The position numbers were made by a program, and so were the translations under genes. Positions 8,987-17,291 of a stretch of DNA of 40,007 bases are shown one piece after another; position 1 is the first letter of the stretch; the number at the start of each line of letters is the position of its first letter. The notes below the pieces were generated by a model. The model had not been told where the DNA came from. It worked only from the letters and a program-made list of their open reading frames with translations, and did no database searches. Source of the stretch: Bradyrhizobium guangdongense (lineage in GTDB: Bacteria > Pseudomonadota > Alphaproteobacteria > Rhizobiales > Xanthobacteraceae); contig NZ_PPPT01000093.1 in assembly GCF_006483445.1 (NCBI RefSeq), positions 1 through 40,007 of the forward strand. Reading direction: 5' to 3'.

Positions 8987-9811
8987 ATGCCGCGTATCTT
9001 GATGACGGGAGCTTCGGGCGGAATCGGCACGAGCCTGCGAAAACTGTTGCCGCCGATCTATCCGGACCTCGTGCTGTCAGACATCAAGCCGCCGGCCGAT
9101 CTCGGCAAGGGCGAGACCTTCAAGGCGGCCGACCTTGCCGATCTCGCGCAATGCGAGGCGATCTGCGAGGGCGTCGACGGCATTTTGCACTTTGGCGGCT
9201 ATTCGGTCGAAGGCTCCTGGGACGATATTTTGCAGGCCAACATCATCGGTGGCTACAATCTGTTCGAGGCGGCGCGCAAGAAGGGCGTCAAGCGCGTGAT
9301 CTTCGCCTCGTCCAACCACGCGGTCGGCTTCTATCCGCGCCATCACAAGATCGGCACCGACGTCACCGCGCGTCCCGACAGCCGCTACGGCGTGAGCAAG
9401 GTGTTCGGCGAGGCGGTCGGTGCGCTCTATGCCGACAAGCACGGGCTGAAGGTCACCTGTCTGCGCATCGGCAATTTCGGCGAAAGGCCGCTCGACCAGC
9501 GCCGGCTCGCGATCTGGCTCAAGCCGGAGGATCTGGTGCAGCTCTGCCGCATCGGGCTCGAGCATCCCGATATCCATTTCGAGGTCTTCTACGGTGCGTC
9601 CTTCAACGAGCGTGCCTGGTGGGACAACCACCGCGCCTACGAACTCGGCTATCGCCCGACCGGCCGCGCCGAAGATTTCCGCGAGCACGCGATGGCGGAG
9701 CAGGCCAAGTTGAAGCCCGATCCGGTCGGCGATTTTTTCCAGGGCGGCACGTTCTGCAGCATGGAGTTCGACGCCGACCCGGGCCGCATCATCGACTGGT
9801 CCAAGCGCTAG
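8987..9811 (+). CDS. Uronate dehydrogenase-like NAD-dependent SDR
   Basis: This 274-residue extended short-chain dehydrogenase has the dinucleotide motif GASGGIG (8-14), the catalytic Ser at 108-109 in FASSNH, and YxxxK (Tyr134, Lys138). The middle (GILHFGGYSVE, ANIIGGYNL, FASSNH) and the end (WWDN, FQGGTF) closely follow what I remember of Agrobacterium uronate dehydrogenase, which oxidises glucuronate or galacturonate to the aldaro-lactone with NAD. The start at 8987 is set by GAGGAAAG; ATGs at 8951 and 8975 are possible. The divergent lactonase fits the same pathway. Substrate specificity (uronate versus another aldose or uronic acid) is not proven. Confidence 0.85.
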   Translation: MPRILMTGASGGIGTSLRKLLPPIYPDLVLSDIKPPADLGKGETFKAADLADLAQCEAICEGVDGILHFGGYSVEGSWDDILQANIIGGYNLFEAARKKGVKRVIFASSNHAVGFYPRHHKIGTDVTARPDSRYGVSKVFGEAVGALYADKHGLKVTCLRIGNFGERPLDQRRLAIWLKPEDLVQLCRIGLEHPDIHFEVFYGASFNERAWWDNHRAYELGYRPTGRAEDFREHAMAEQAKLKPDPVGDFFQGGTFCSMEFDADPGRIIDWSKR

Positions 9812-9880
9812 TCGCGCGACACGGCGCACCTATCCGGCCCGCCTTGTCGTCCGTTATGATGGAGGTCAAAGCGGCCGGGG

Positions 9881-9892
9881 ACGATTTATCGT
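9881..9892. promoter_or_regulatory. Small palindrome upstream of the TakP-like gene
   Basis: ACGATTTATCGT is a 12-bp inverted repeat with perfect 5-bp arms, 38 bp before the start codon at 9930. The position suits an operator. No similar copy was seen near the GntR gene, so the binding protein is unknown. Confidence 0.25.
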
Positions 9893-9929
9893 AACATGGT
9901 CTATGCCATTGCAATCCAGGGAGCACGTC

Positions 9930-11018
9930 ATGAAACGCCGGACATTCCTCAAGGGCAGTGCCTTCGCCGGCGCGACGACGTTGGTGGCCGCCCCCGCGAT
10001 CGCGCAGAGCGCACCCGAGATCAAATGGCGATTGACCTCGAGCTTCCCGAAATCGCTCGACACGATTTTCGGCACGGCGCAGACCTTTGCGAAATATGTT
10101 GCCGATGCCACCGACAACAAATTCCAGATCCAGACCTTTGCGGCCGGCGAGATCGTGCCGGGCCTGCAGGCGCTCGATGCCGTGAGCTCGGCCACCGTCG
10201 AGGTCGCGCAAACGCCGCTCTACTTCTACATCGGCAAGGAGCCGGCGCTGGCCTACGCGACTGGCGCGCCGTTCGGCATGAACCACAGGCATCAGCACTC
10301 CTGGTGGAGCTTTGGTGGCGGCGCCGATCTCTGCAACGAGGCGCTAAAACCGTTCAAGGCGCACGCCATCCTCTGCGGCAATTCCGGCACGCAGATGGGC
10401 GGCTGGTTCCGTAAGGAGATCAAGACGGTCGAGGATCTCAACGGCCTTAAATTCCGCATCGCCGGCATGGGCGGCCATGTGCTCGCAAAGCTCGGCATCG
10501 TGCCGCAGCAGATCGCTGGCGGTGACGTCTATTCGGCGCTGGACAAGGGCTCGATCGATGCCGCCGAGTTCGTCGGTCCCTATGACGACGAAAAGCTCGG
10601 CTTCTACAAGGTGGCGAAGTACTACTACTTCCCCGGTTGGTGGGAAGGCGGCGCCATGCTGCACATGGTCATCAACGACGAGAAGTGGAACGCGCTTCCC
10701 AAGCAGTATCAGGCGATCCTCAATCAAGCCGGCGCGGCAGCGGGCTCATGGATGATCGAAAAATACGACAGCGTAAATCCCGCCGCGCTCAAACGGCTGA
10801 TCGCCGGCGGTGCCGAGTTGCGTGCCTTCCCGCAGCCGGTCATGGAAGCCTGCTACAAGGCCACGCAGGACTATCTGAACGAGATCGCCGAGAAGAGTCC
10901 GCTGTTCAAGAAGACCAAGGAGAGCCACGACGCCTATATGAAGGAAGTGCTGTTCTACACGCAGATCGCGGAGAACTATTACGACAACTATCTGCTCAGC
11001 AAGACGCGCAAGGGCTAA
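9930..11018 (+). CDS. TRAP transporter solute-binding protein, TakP-like (DctP family)
   Basis: This 362-residue periplasmic binding protein of a TRAP transporter captures an organic acid for sodium-driven uptake. The N-terminus carries a Tat-type signal (KRRTFLKG, then a hydrophobic stretch ending AIAQSA), so it is probably exported folded. The body has marks of the 2-oxo-acid-binding TakP subgroup: GGDVYSALDKGSIDAAE, VGPYDDEKLGF and PGWWEGGA. The start at 9930 follows AGGGAG. No membrane subunits are adjacent to it; the nearest Q and M genes belong to another operon 4 kb away with its own binding protein. It ends in a 4-bp overlap (CTAA) with the convergent GntR gene. Confidence 0.93.
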   Translation: MKRRTFLKGSAFAGATTLVAAPAIAQSAPEIKWRLTSSFPKSLDTIFGTAQTFAKYVADATDNKFQIQTFAAGEIVPGLQALDAVSSATVEVAQTPLYFYIGKEPALAYATGAPFGMNHRHQHSWWSFGGGADLCNEALKPFKAHAILCGNSGTQMGGWFRKEIKTVEDLNGLKFRIAGMGGHVLAKLGIVPQQIAGGDVYSALDKGSIDAAEFVGPYDDEKLGFYKVAKYYYFPGWWEGGAMLHMVINDEKWNALPKQYQAILNQAGAAAGSWMIEKYDSVNPAALKRLIAGGAELRAFPQPVMEACYKATQDYLNEIAEKSPLFKKTKESHDAYMKEVLFYTQIAENYYDNYLLSKTRKG

Positions 11019-11698
11019 CGCCGGGCCTCGCCCGCGATCCGCGCCAGATAATCCGACTTGCTGAACTGCATGTGGTCGACGCAGAGCTGCGCCAGCGCCC
11101 AGCTGTCGCGGCCCTTCAACAGGTCGATCATCATGTCGTGCTGGCGGCGTGATTGCGCGAGGCCCTCGCGGTCGGCGAGGTTCTTTGCGCGCATCGGCAG
11201 CGTCAGGTTCATGTAGTCCTGCAGCGCGCGTACCAGATACGGATTGCCGCAGGCCGAAAACAGCGCGACGTGGAAGGCGTCGTTCGCCTCGTGGATGCCG
11301 CGCAAATCGTGCGCGTCGGCCCTTGTGCAATATTGCCGCTGCAGCTCGGTGATCTCGTCGATCAGGCTCTGTGGCGCGGGCAGGGGGATCATCAGCGCGG
11401 CCTGCCGCGTCAGCATTTCCCGCACCTCGTAGATCTGCCTGATCTCTTCGGCGGAGAAGAACCGCACGGTGGCGCCGACGTTCTTCTCGCGGCGGACGAT
11501 GCCGCGCCGTTCCATCTCGACCAGCGCCTGGCGCACGAAATGGCGTGAGGTGCCGTAGCGCGACATCAGCGCGTCCTCGGTCAGCCGCGCCGCCGGCGGG
11601 AAGCGGCCGAAGATGATGTCCTCCTCCAGCCGGCCGACCACGTCATCGGGGTCGTCCCGCCGGAGCGTCGGCATTTCGACGCTTGAAGTGTCGGCCAT
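11015..11698 (-). CDS. GntR-family regulator, FadR/FCD subgroup
   Basis: This 227-residue repressor-type regulator has an N-terminal winged helix-turn-helix (about residues 20-85, with LMSRYGTSRHFVRQALVEME) followed by an all-helical FCD effector domain. Metal-ligand histidines of FCD domains are visible in NDAFHVALF, RRQHDMM and CVDHMQF, so it probably senses a metal-bound carboxylic acid. It is divergent from the IlvD/Edd dehydratase and convergent with the TakP-like gene. The gap to the dehydratase carries a perfect 13-bp inverted repeat that is the best candidate for its operator. It likely represses the dehydratase-TRAP operon until a sugar acid is present (inference). Confidence 0.94.
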   Translation of the reverse strand: MADTSSVEMPTLRRDDPDDVVGRLEEDIIFGRFPPAARLTEDALMSRYGTSRHFVRQALVEMERRGIVRREKNVGATVRFFSAEEIRQIYEVREMLTRQAALMIPLPAPQSLIDEITELQRQYCTRADAHDLRGIHEANDAFHVALFSACGNPYLVRALQDYMNLTLPMRAKNLADREGLAQSRRQHDMMIDLLKGRDSWALAQLCVDHMQFSKSDYLARIAGEARR

Positions 11699-11760
11699 CC
11701 CTCTGCCTCCTAGCCGGCCAAGGCCCGGGGTCCAGGCACTTCTGTGGGGCAGGGAAGGCT

Positions 11761-11839
11761 AGATTGTCAATAATCTGGTTGTCGCGGGACCCGGATTGGC
11801 TCGAATTTACAGGCTATCCTTCAGTGTTATTGACAATCT
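11761..11839. promoter_or_regulatory. Perfect 13-bp inverted repeat: candidate paired GntR operators
   Basis: AGATTGTCAATAA at 11761-11773 is repeated exactly in inverted orientation as TTATTGACAATCT at 11827-11839. The arm centres are 66 bp apart, about six helical turns. The element lies between the divergent GntR and dehydratase genes. A partly similar word occurs just before the dehydratase start (GGACAATGGTAATCTGG). The arrangement suits cooperative binding or looping by the adjacent regulator. Binding is inferred. Confidence 0.6.
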
Positions 11840-11881
11840 GGGGCCAGTCTGTAGGACAATGGTAATCTGGAAGGGAGCGGC

Positions 11882-13588
11882 ATGATGACGAGCGGCTTGC
11901 GCAAGGGGCTGACGAGCTACGGCGACGCCGGATTCTCGCTGTTCTTGCGGAAAGCCTTCATCAAGGCCATGGGCTATTCCGACGACGCGCTGGAGCGCCC
12001 GATCGTCGGCATCACCAATACCTATAGCGACTACAATCCCTGCCACGGCAATGTGCCGCAGATCATCGAAGCCGCGAAGCGCGGCGTGATGCTGTCGGGC
12101 GCGATGCCGTTCGTGTTTCCGACCATCTCGATCGCCGAAAGCTTTGCGCATCCGACCTCGATGTATCTGCGCAATCTGATGGCGATGGACACCGAGGAGA
12201 TGATCCGGGCGCAGCCGATGGATTCGGTGATCGTGATCGGTGGCTGCGACAAGACCTTGCCAGCGCAAGTGATGGCAGCGATCAGCGCCGACCTTCCGAC
12301 GGTGGTCATTCCCGTGGGTCCGATGGTCGTCGGCCATCACAAGGGCGAGGTGCTGGGCGCCTGCACCGATTGCCGCAGGCTTTGGGCAAAGTATCGTGCC
12401 GGCGACATCGACGCCGAGATCGAGGCCGTCAACGGCCGCCTTGCACCCTCGGTCGGCACCTGCATGGTGATGGGCACGGCCTCCACCATGGCCTGCATGA
12501 TCGAGGCGATGGGCCTGTCGCTGCCGATGAGCGCGACCATCCCCGCGCCGCATGCCGAGCGCTTTCGCCTTGCGGAAGCCAGCGGCAAGGTCGCGGCAGA
12601 GATGGCCAAGGCGAAGGGGCCGAAGCCAAGCGAGGTGTTGACACCTGCGTCGTTCAGGAATGCGCAGGTCGTGCTGCAGGCGATCGGCGGCTCCACCAAC
12701 GGCCTGATCCATCTGACCGCGATGGCGCACCGCTCGCCGCACCGGCTCGACCTCGGCGTCTTCGACCAGCTCGGCCGCGAAGTGCCTGTGCTGGTCGATC
12801 TCAAGCCGTCCGGCGAGCACTATATGGAGCATTTCCATCACGCCGGCGGCGTGCCGAAGCTATTGGCGCAGCTCGGCGACCTCATCGATCTCGATGCGAA
12901 GACGATTTCCGGGCAGACGCTGCGCGACGTCGTCGCCGGTGCCGAAGAGGTGCCGGGGCAGGACGCGATCCGCCCACGCAGCAATCCGATCAAGACCGAA
13001 GGCGGGCTCGCCGTCCTGCACGGGAATCTCGCGCCGCGCGGCGCCGTCATCAAGCAGTCGGCCGCGAGCCCAAAGCTGCTGCAGCACACCGGACGCGCTG
13101 TCGTCTTCGAATCCGTCGAGGACATGACGCTCCGGGTGGACGATCCCGATCTCGACGTCACCGCTGACGACGTGCTGGTGCTGCGCAATGCGGGACCGAA
13201 GGGCGCGCCGGGCATGCCTGAGGCCGGCTATCTGCCGATCCCGAAGAAGCTCGCGCGTGGCGGCACCAAGGACATGGTGCGCATTTCGGACGCACGCATG
13301 AGCGGCACCGCGTTCGGCACCATCGTGCTTCACATCACGCCGGAATCCGCCGTCGGCGGCCCGCTGGCGCTGGTGAAGAACGGCGACATGATCAGGCTCG
13401 ATGTCGGAAAGCGAAGCATCGAGCTTCTGGTCGATGCCACAGAACTGGAACGGCGGCGGGCTACGCTGAAGCCCGTTGCTGCGCCGGACGAAGCCAGGCG
13501 CGGTTACGCCTGGCTGTTCAACGAAACCATCTTGCAGGCCGATGAGGGCTGCGATTTCGACTTCATGCAGAGGACTGGGAAGGGGTGA
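11882..13588 (+). CDS. IlvD/Edd-family dehydratase (sugar-acid dehydratase)
   Basis: This 568-residue member of the dihydroxy-acid/6-phosphogluconate dehydratase family is an Fe-S enzyme that removes water from a 2,3-dihydroxy acid to give a 2-keto-3-deoxy acid. The three cluster-related cysteines are present: Cys54 in NPCHGN, Cys122 in GGCDKT (Lys124 follows) and Cys194 in VGTCMVMGTAST. The subgroup includes arabinonate, xylonate and galactonate dehydratases as well as IlvD. The setting, beside a GntR regulator and just upstream of a TRAP transporter, points to an aldonate or aldarate rather than branched-chain amino-acid synthesis. ATG 11882 and ATG 11885 both sit behind GGAAGGGAG. It begins a probable five-gene transport and catabolism operon. 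Confidence 0.9.
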   Translation: MMTSGLRKGLTSYGDAGFSLFLRKAFIKAMGYSDDALERPIVGITNTYSDYNPCHGNVPQIIEAAKRGVMLSGAMPFVFPTISIAESFAHPTSMYLRNLMAMDTEEMIRAQPMDSVIVIGGCDKTLPAQVMAAISADLPTVVIPVGPMVVGHHKGEVLGACTDCRRLWAKYRAGDIDAEIEAVNGRLAPSVGTCMVMGTASTMACMIEAMGLSLPMSATIPAPHAERFRLAEASGKVAAEMAKAKGPKPSEVLTPASFRNAQVVLQAIGGSTNGLIHLTAMAHRSPHRLDLGVFDQLGREVPVLVDLKPSGEHYMEHFHHAGGVPKLLAQLGDLIDLDAKTISGQTLRDVVAGAEEVPGQDAIRPRSNPIKTEGGLAVLHGNLAPRGAVIKQSAASPKLLQHTGRAVVFESVEDMTLRVDDPDLDVTADDVLVLRNAGPKGAPGMPEAGYLPIPKKLARGGTKDMVRISDARMSGTAFGTIVLHITPESAVGGPLALVKNGDMIRLDVGKRSIELLVDATELERRRATLKPVAAPDEARRGYAWLFNETILQADEGCDFDFMQRTGKG

Positions 13589-13647
13589 GAGAGCACCCGC
13601 GACGACGTTCAGACCGCTAAAGCGGCGACATAAAACAGGGGGAAACG

Positions 13648-14655
13648 ATGATTGCACGATCCATGCCGAGATTCTTGCAGGCGCTGGCGGCAACGGCCGC
13701 TGTTCTCTTCGTTACCGGCGCGTCGGCACAGGAGGTGAAGCACTATCGCTTCGCCTATGACCAGCCGCGCAACACCGGCTATTCCATCGCCGGCGATCTC
13801 TTTGCCGACAAGCTCAAGGAATTGAGCAAGGGCACCATGATCATCGATCAGTATCCGGGCGCCCAGCTTGGCCAGGAGCCGCAGGTGCTGCAGCTCGTGA
13901 AGGCGGGTGACGTCGAATTCGCCATCATCTCCTCCGCCAACACCGCGACGATCTCGCCGCAGGCCGGCGTGATGTCGCTGCATTTCCTGTTCCGCGACGA
14001 GAACCACGTCGTGAAGGGGCTCGCCGATCCTCGCGTGTTCGAGGCGCTCAAAACCATGATTGACGAGACCACGCAGGGCCTGCACGTGATCGCGACGGGC
14101 TCGCAGGGCGTGCGGCACATGTACTCCAAGAAGGAGATACATAACGTCGGCGACATCAAGAACGCAAAAATCCGCGTGCAGGCGACCGCGACGGAGGACA
14201 CGATGTTTCCGGCCTATGGCGCCCAGACCGTGCACATGCCGTTTGGCAGCGTCTACACGTCGTTGCAAACCGGCGTCGTCGACGTCGCCGAGAACAGCAT
14301 CAACGTCTACCTCGTCAACAAGCATTATGAAGTGGCGCCGGTGCTGAACATCACCGAGCACGAGGCCAACAATGCACTTGTCTTCATCTCCGACAAGCTC
14401 TGGCAGAGCCTGACGCCGGAGCAAAAGGGATGGGTGCAGGCCGCGGGCGCCGAGATCAGCTCCAAGGAGCCGCAGAAGGCGTTCGATCTCGAACGGACGG
14501 CGGCCGACAAGTTGAAGAAGATGGGCGTCAAGATCGTCGACAACGTCGACAAGAAGAGCTTTACGACGATCGCCGATCCCTATCTCGACAAGCTCGCCAA
14601 GGAGCTAGGCCCGCACGCCGAGAAGATCAAGAATCTGATCCGGTCGGTGAACTGA
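13648..14655 (+). CDS. TRAP transporter solute-binding protein (DctP family)
   Basis: This 335-residue periplasmic binding protein has a Sec signal peptide (hydrophobic core around residues 9-24, cleavage after GASA near 27). The DctP fold is marked by GDLFADKLKELSKG, YPGAQLGQEPQVLQLVKAGDVEF and IRVQATATE, where the conserved Arg that binds the substrate carboxylate sits. GQEPQVLQL and SLQTGVVDVAEN match the C4-dicarboxylate/sugar-acid type. It follows the dehydratase by 59 bp with an AGGGGGAA ribosome site and precedes its own membrane subunits, from which it is separated by a palindromic repeat. The likely substrate is the acid degraded by the dehydratase. Confidence 0.95.
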   Translation: MIARSMPRFLQALAATAAVLFVTGASAQEVKHYRFAYDQPRNTGYSIAGDLFADKLKELSKGTMIIDQYPGAQLGQEPQVLQLVKAGDVEFAIISSANTATISPQAGVMSLHFLFRDENHVVKGLADPRVFEALKTMIDETTQGLHVIATGSQGVRHMYSKKEIHNVGDIKNAKIRVQATATEDTMFPAYGAQTVHMPFGSVYTSLQTGVVDVAENSINVYLVNKHYEVAPVLNITEHEANNALVFISDKLWQSLTPEQKGWVQAAGAEISSKEPQKAFDLERTAADKLKKMGVKIVDNVDKKSFTTIADPYLDKLAKELGPHAEKIKNLIRSVN

Positions 14656-14669
14656 GCCTCACCCCAAGT

Positions 14670-14759
14670 CGTCATGCCCGGGCTTGACCCGGGCATCCAC
14701 GTCTTTCTTCGAGCCGCGCGCCTAAGGCGTGGATGGCCGGGTCAAGCCCGGCCATGACG
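14670..14759. repeat. Palindromic intergenic repeat between TRAP binding-protein and permease genes
   Basis: Two 32-nt arms (14670-14701 and 14728-14759) form an almost perfect inverted repeat. Each arm contains its own smaller palindrome (CCCGGGCTTGACCCGGG-type and its partner). The RNA could fold into a long stem. It resembles a dispersed element of Bradyrhizobium genomes. Its place inside an operon could stabilise the upstream dctP message relative to the permease message. Confidence 0.85.
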
Positions 14760-14795
14760 AGAGCTTCTACGGCAAGGATCCTGGAGCGGAAGTCG

Positions 14796-15380
14796 ATGTC
14801 CATCGCCGACAAATTGCTGGTGCAACGGCAACGTCACCTCAAATGGCGCTGGCTCGACTGGCTCGAGATAGCGCTGATGATCCTGTGCGGGCTCATGTGC
14901 TTCGGCTTCTCGCTGTCGGTGACGGCCGACATCGTCACCCGCACCATCGGTCATCCCTGGCTCTGGCTCCAGGAGGTCACCTCGACGCTGTTCATCTATG
15001 CGATCTTCATCGGCACGGCGGCCGCGACCCGGCGCAACGATCACCTTTATCTGACCGCCATCTCCGAGGCGATGCACGGCACGCCACGGGTGATCGTCGA
15101 GATCGTGATCCGCGTGGTGGTGCTGGGCGTCGCTGCCGTCCTGATCTGGTACGGCTATCAAAACTATCTCCGCGGCTTCGGCAGCTTTCGCCTGCCGTCG
15201 GGCACGCCGATCGCCTCGCTCTACGCCATCATTCCGCTGTCGGGTGTGCTGATCGGCCTGTTCACGATCGAGCAGCTCGTCAACGGTCTGCGCAACGGCT
15301 TTGACCATCCCGAACCGCCTGACGAAGACGCCGTGCCTGCGCTCCCCGTCAGCGAAGCGCAGGTGAGGGCGCAGCCGTGA
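14796..15380 (+). CDS. TRAP transporter small permease (DctQ family)
   Basis: This 194-residue inner-membrane protein has four hydrophobic helices (starting near WLDWLEIALMILCGL) and the DctQ-type central region (DIVTRTIGHPWLWLQEVTSTLF). It bridges the binding protein and the large permease. The start at 14796 (MSIADK) has GGAGCGGAAG before it; earlier in-frame starts lie inside the palindromic repeat and are unlikely. The last codon overlaps the large-permease start by 4 bp (GTGA), which suggests translational coupling. Confidence 0.93.
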   Translation: MSIADKLLVQRQRHLKWRWLDWLEIALMILCGLMCFGFSLSVTADIVTRTIGHPWLWLQEVTSTLFIYAIFIGTAAATRRNDHLYLTAISEAMHGTPRVIVEIVIRVVVLGVAAVLIWYGYQNYLRGFGSFRLPSGTPIASLYAIIPLSGVLIGLFTIEQLVNGLRNGFDHPEPPDEDAVPALPVSEAQVRAQP

Positions 15381-16717
15381 GCGCGCCCGTCGTCCTGACC
15401 CTGATGTCGGTCTGCTTCCTGGCCTTCGGCTATCTCGGCGTGCCCGTGCCGTTCTCGCTGATGGCCGGTGTCTTCATCGGTGCGATCCTGTCCGATGTCT
15501 CACTTGCCGCGATCATCCAGAAGATTTTTGACGGTGTAGACTCCGAGGCGCTGCTCGCGATCCCGTTCTTCCTCCTCGTGGGCGAGCTCATGAGCTCGGC
15601 CAATGTCGTGGTACGAATAGCCAATCTCTCGGTATCCCTGGTCGGACATATCAGGGGTGGACTGTCGCAGGTCGTGGTCGTCTTCAGCATGTTCTTCTCG
15701 GAGATGTCGGGTTCGACAACGGCCGACGTCGCGGTGATGAGCCGTGCGCTCGGCGGCCCGATGAAGCGTGAGGGTTATGAGCCCGCCTTCATCGCCGCGA
15801 TCATCGCGTCGGCCTCGACCATTGCCGCGCTGGTGCCGCCGAGCATCACGGCGGTGGTCTATGGCGCGGTCGGCAACGTCTCGATCGCCGGCCTGTTCAT
15901 GGCGGGCGTCGTGCCGGGCCTGATGATCGGTTTTGGCCTGATGATCTATTGCTATTTCTTCGGACCGTCCGGCCTGCGCAAGCCGCGCGCGCCGCTGCGC
16001 CAGATCGCCTTTGCCGCTGGCGATGCGGCCCTTCCGCTGATGATCCCGGTCATCCTGCTCGGCGGCATTTTGACCGGCTGGTTCACGCCGACGGAGGCCG
16101 GCGTCGTTGCAGTGGTCTGGATCATTATGGTCGTGATCCCCGCGCTCAACCGCGGTCACATCACCAAGATCCCGTACGACTTCTGTCTCGCGGGCCTCAT
16201 CTTCTCGCTGCCGCTGATCACCATCGGCGCCGCCAACGCGTTCGGCTGGATGCTCGCTTATCTGCGCGGCGCGACCTACATCGCCGAGTGGATCACCTCG
16301 ATCGCGGGCAACGATCCGCATTTGATCATGCTGCTGATGGTGCTGCTGTTCACCGTGGTCGGCGATTTCATCGAACCGGTGCCGACCATCATCATCTTCA
16401 TGCCGCTGGTAAACGCGCTGACGGAGGCGGGCGACGTCAACGCCGTGCATATGGGCGTGGTTCTGATCGCGACGCTCGCCTTCGGCCTGATCACGCCGCC
16501 TTACGGGCTGGTGCTATTGATGGCGTCGAAATTCGTCGGCGTCAGCTTTGCCAAGGCGCTACGCGCGGCCTTGCCGATTTATATCGTGTTCCTGGCGACG
16601 ATCGCGTTCGCGATCTATTTTCCGAGCGTGGTGCTGTGGCTGCCGCGGCACGTGCTGCCGGAATCGGTCGGCTGCTTCAAGTCGCCGGCAGGCACCGGCT
16701 ACATCTGTCCTAAATAG
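15377..16717 (+). CDS. TRAP transporter large permease (DctM family)
   Basis: This 446-residue inner-membrane protein has about twelve hydrophobic segments. The DctM hallmarks are present: the IPFFLLVGELMSSANVVVRI region, the GGLSQVVVVFSMFFSEMSGST loop (sodium/substrate path, Ser-Gly-Ser-Thr), and a GWFTPTEAG motif in the second half. It carries out the sodium-coupled translocation step for the substrate delivered by the binding protein at 13648. It starts with GTG in a 4-bp overlap with the small permease. Its 3' end overlaps the convergent phosphatase gene by 8 bp. Confidence 0.95.
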   Translation: MSAPVVLTLMSVCFLAFGYLGVPVPFSLMAGVFIGAILSDVSLAAIIQKIFDGVDSEALLAIPFFLLVGELMSSANVVVRIANLSVSLVGHIRGGLSQVVVVFSMFFSEMSGSTTADVAVMSRALGGPMKREGYEPAFIAAIIASASTIAALVPPSITAVVYGAVGNVSIAGLFMAGVVPGLMIGFGLMIYCYFFGPSGLRKPRAPLRQIAFAAGDAALPLMIPVILLGGILTGWFTPTEAGVVAVVWIIMVVIPALNRGHITKIPYDFCLAGLIFSLPLITIGAANAFGWMLAYLRGATYIAEWITSIAGNDPHLIMLLMVLLFTVVGDFIEPVPTIIIFMPLVNALTEAGDVNAVHMGVVLIATLAFGLITPPYGLVLLMASKFVGVSFAKALRAALPIYIVFLATIAFAIYFPSVVLWLPRHVLPESVGCFKSPAGTGYICPK

Positions 16718-17291
16718 CGACCTGCTCGATGCGCCAGTCGGCTGCATGGCGTACGTAGCGAAACGGTGTGCCGTGACTGTTCTTGAAGTAGCTGCCGGTG
16801 AGTGAGTTTGCCATGCCCTGCATCACCGCGTCGTGGCAGACGAACAGGAGATCGTCGTCGGGATGGCGGTCGAGCCACGCAGAGACGCAAGCCAGCGACC
16901 TCTGGGTCATCGCGTTCCAGTTCTCGCCGTCGTCGGGCAGGATCGAGACGAGGCCCGTGGCGGATTTGACGCCGTGCTTGGTCATGAGGTCGCGAACGAG
17001 GAGCCCCTCGAAACTTCCGAAATCGAACTCGATGATGCCGTCATCGATCGTGAGCGGCACCGAGATCGCGTCCGCGATGATCTCGGCCGTCTTCGCCGCG
17101 CGCACCAGCGGGCTCGCGACGATGCGGCTGATGCCGATGCCACGCAGCATGTCCGCGGCTTCGTGCGCTTGCCGGAAACCGTCCTCGTTCAGCGGATTGT
17201 CTGTCCGGCCCTGGAAGCGGCCTGCACGATTCCAGTCGGTCGCGCCGTGACGGAGGCCGTAGAACGAGCGCGCCGGCGTCAACGCGTTCAT
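16710..17291 (-). CDS. Histidine phosphatase superfamily protein (phosphoglycerate-mutase-like)
   Basis: This 193-residue member of the branch-1 histidine phosphatases has the RHG motif at 14-16 with the nucleophilic His15 (LRHGATDWNRAGRFQG). The second half has the partner His in the CHDAVMQG stretch, and an acidic FDFGSFEG segment supplies the proton donor. It could be a broad phosphomonoesterase, a cobalamin-pathway-like phosphatase or a fructose-2,6-bisphosphatase relative; sequence does not decide. It is the second gene of a two-gene unit: its ATG overlaps the stop of the enoyl-CoA hydratase (ATGA), so the two are probably translated together. Confidence 0.92.
   Translation of the reverse strand: MNALTPARSFYGLRHGATDWNRAGRFQGRTDNPLNEDGFRQAHEAADMLRGIGISRIVASPLVRAAKTAEIIADAISVPLTIDDGIIEFDFGSFEGLLVRDLMTKHGVKSATGLVSILPDDGENWNAMTQRSLACVSAWLDRHPDDDLLFVCHDAVMQGMANSLTGSYFKNSHGTPFRYVRHAADWRIEQVAI

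Noticed and set aside
14656..14795. The large palindrome as a transcription terminator ending the TRAP binding-protein gene
   Set aside because: No T tract follows the stem, and the downstream Q and M genes need transcription from the same direction. A dispersed repeat fits better.
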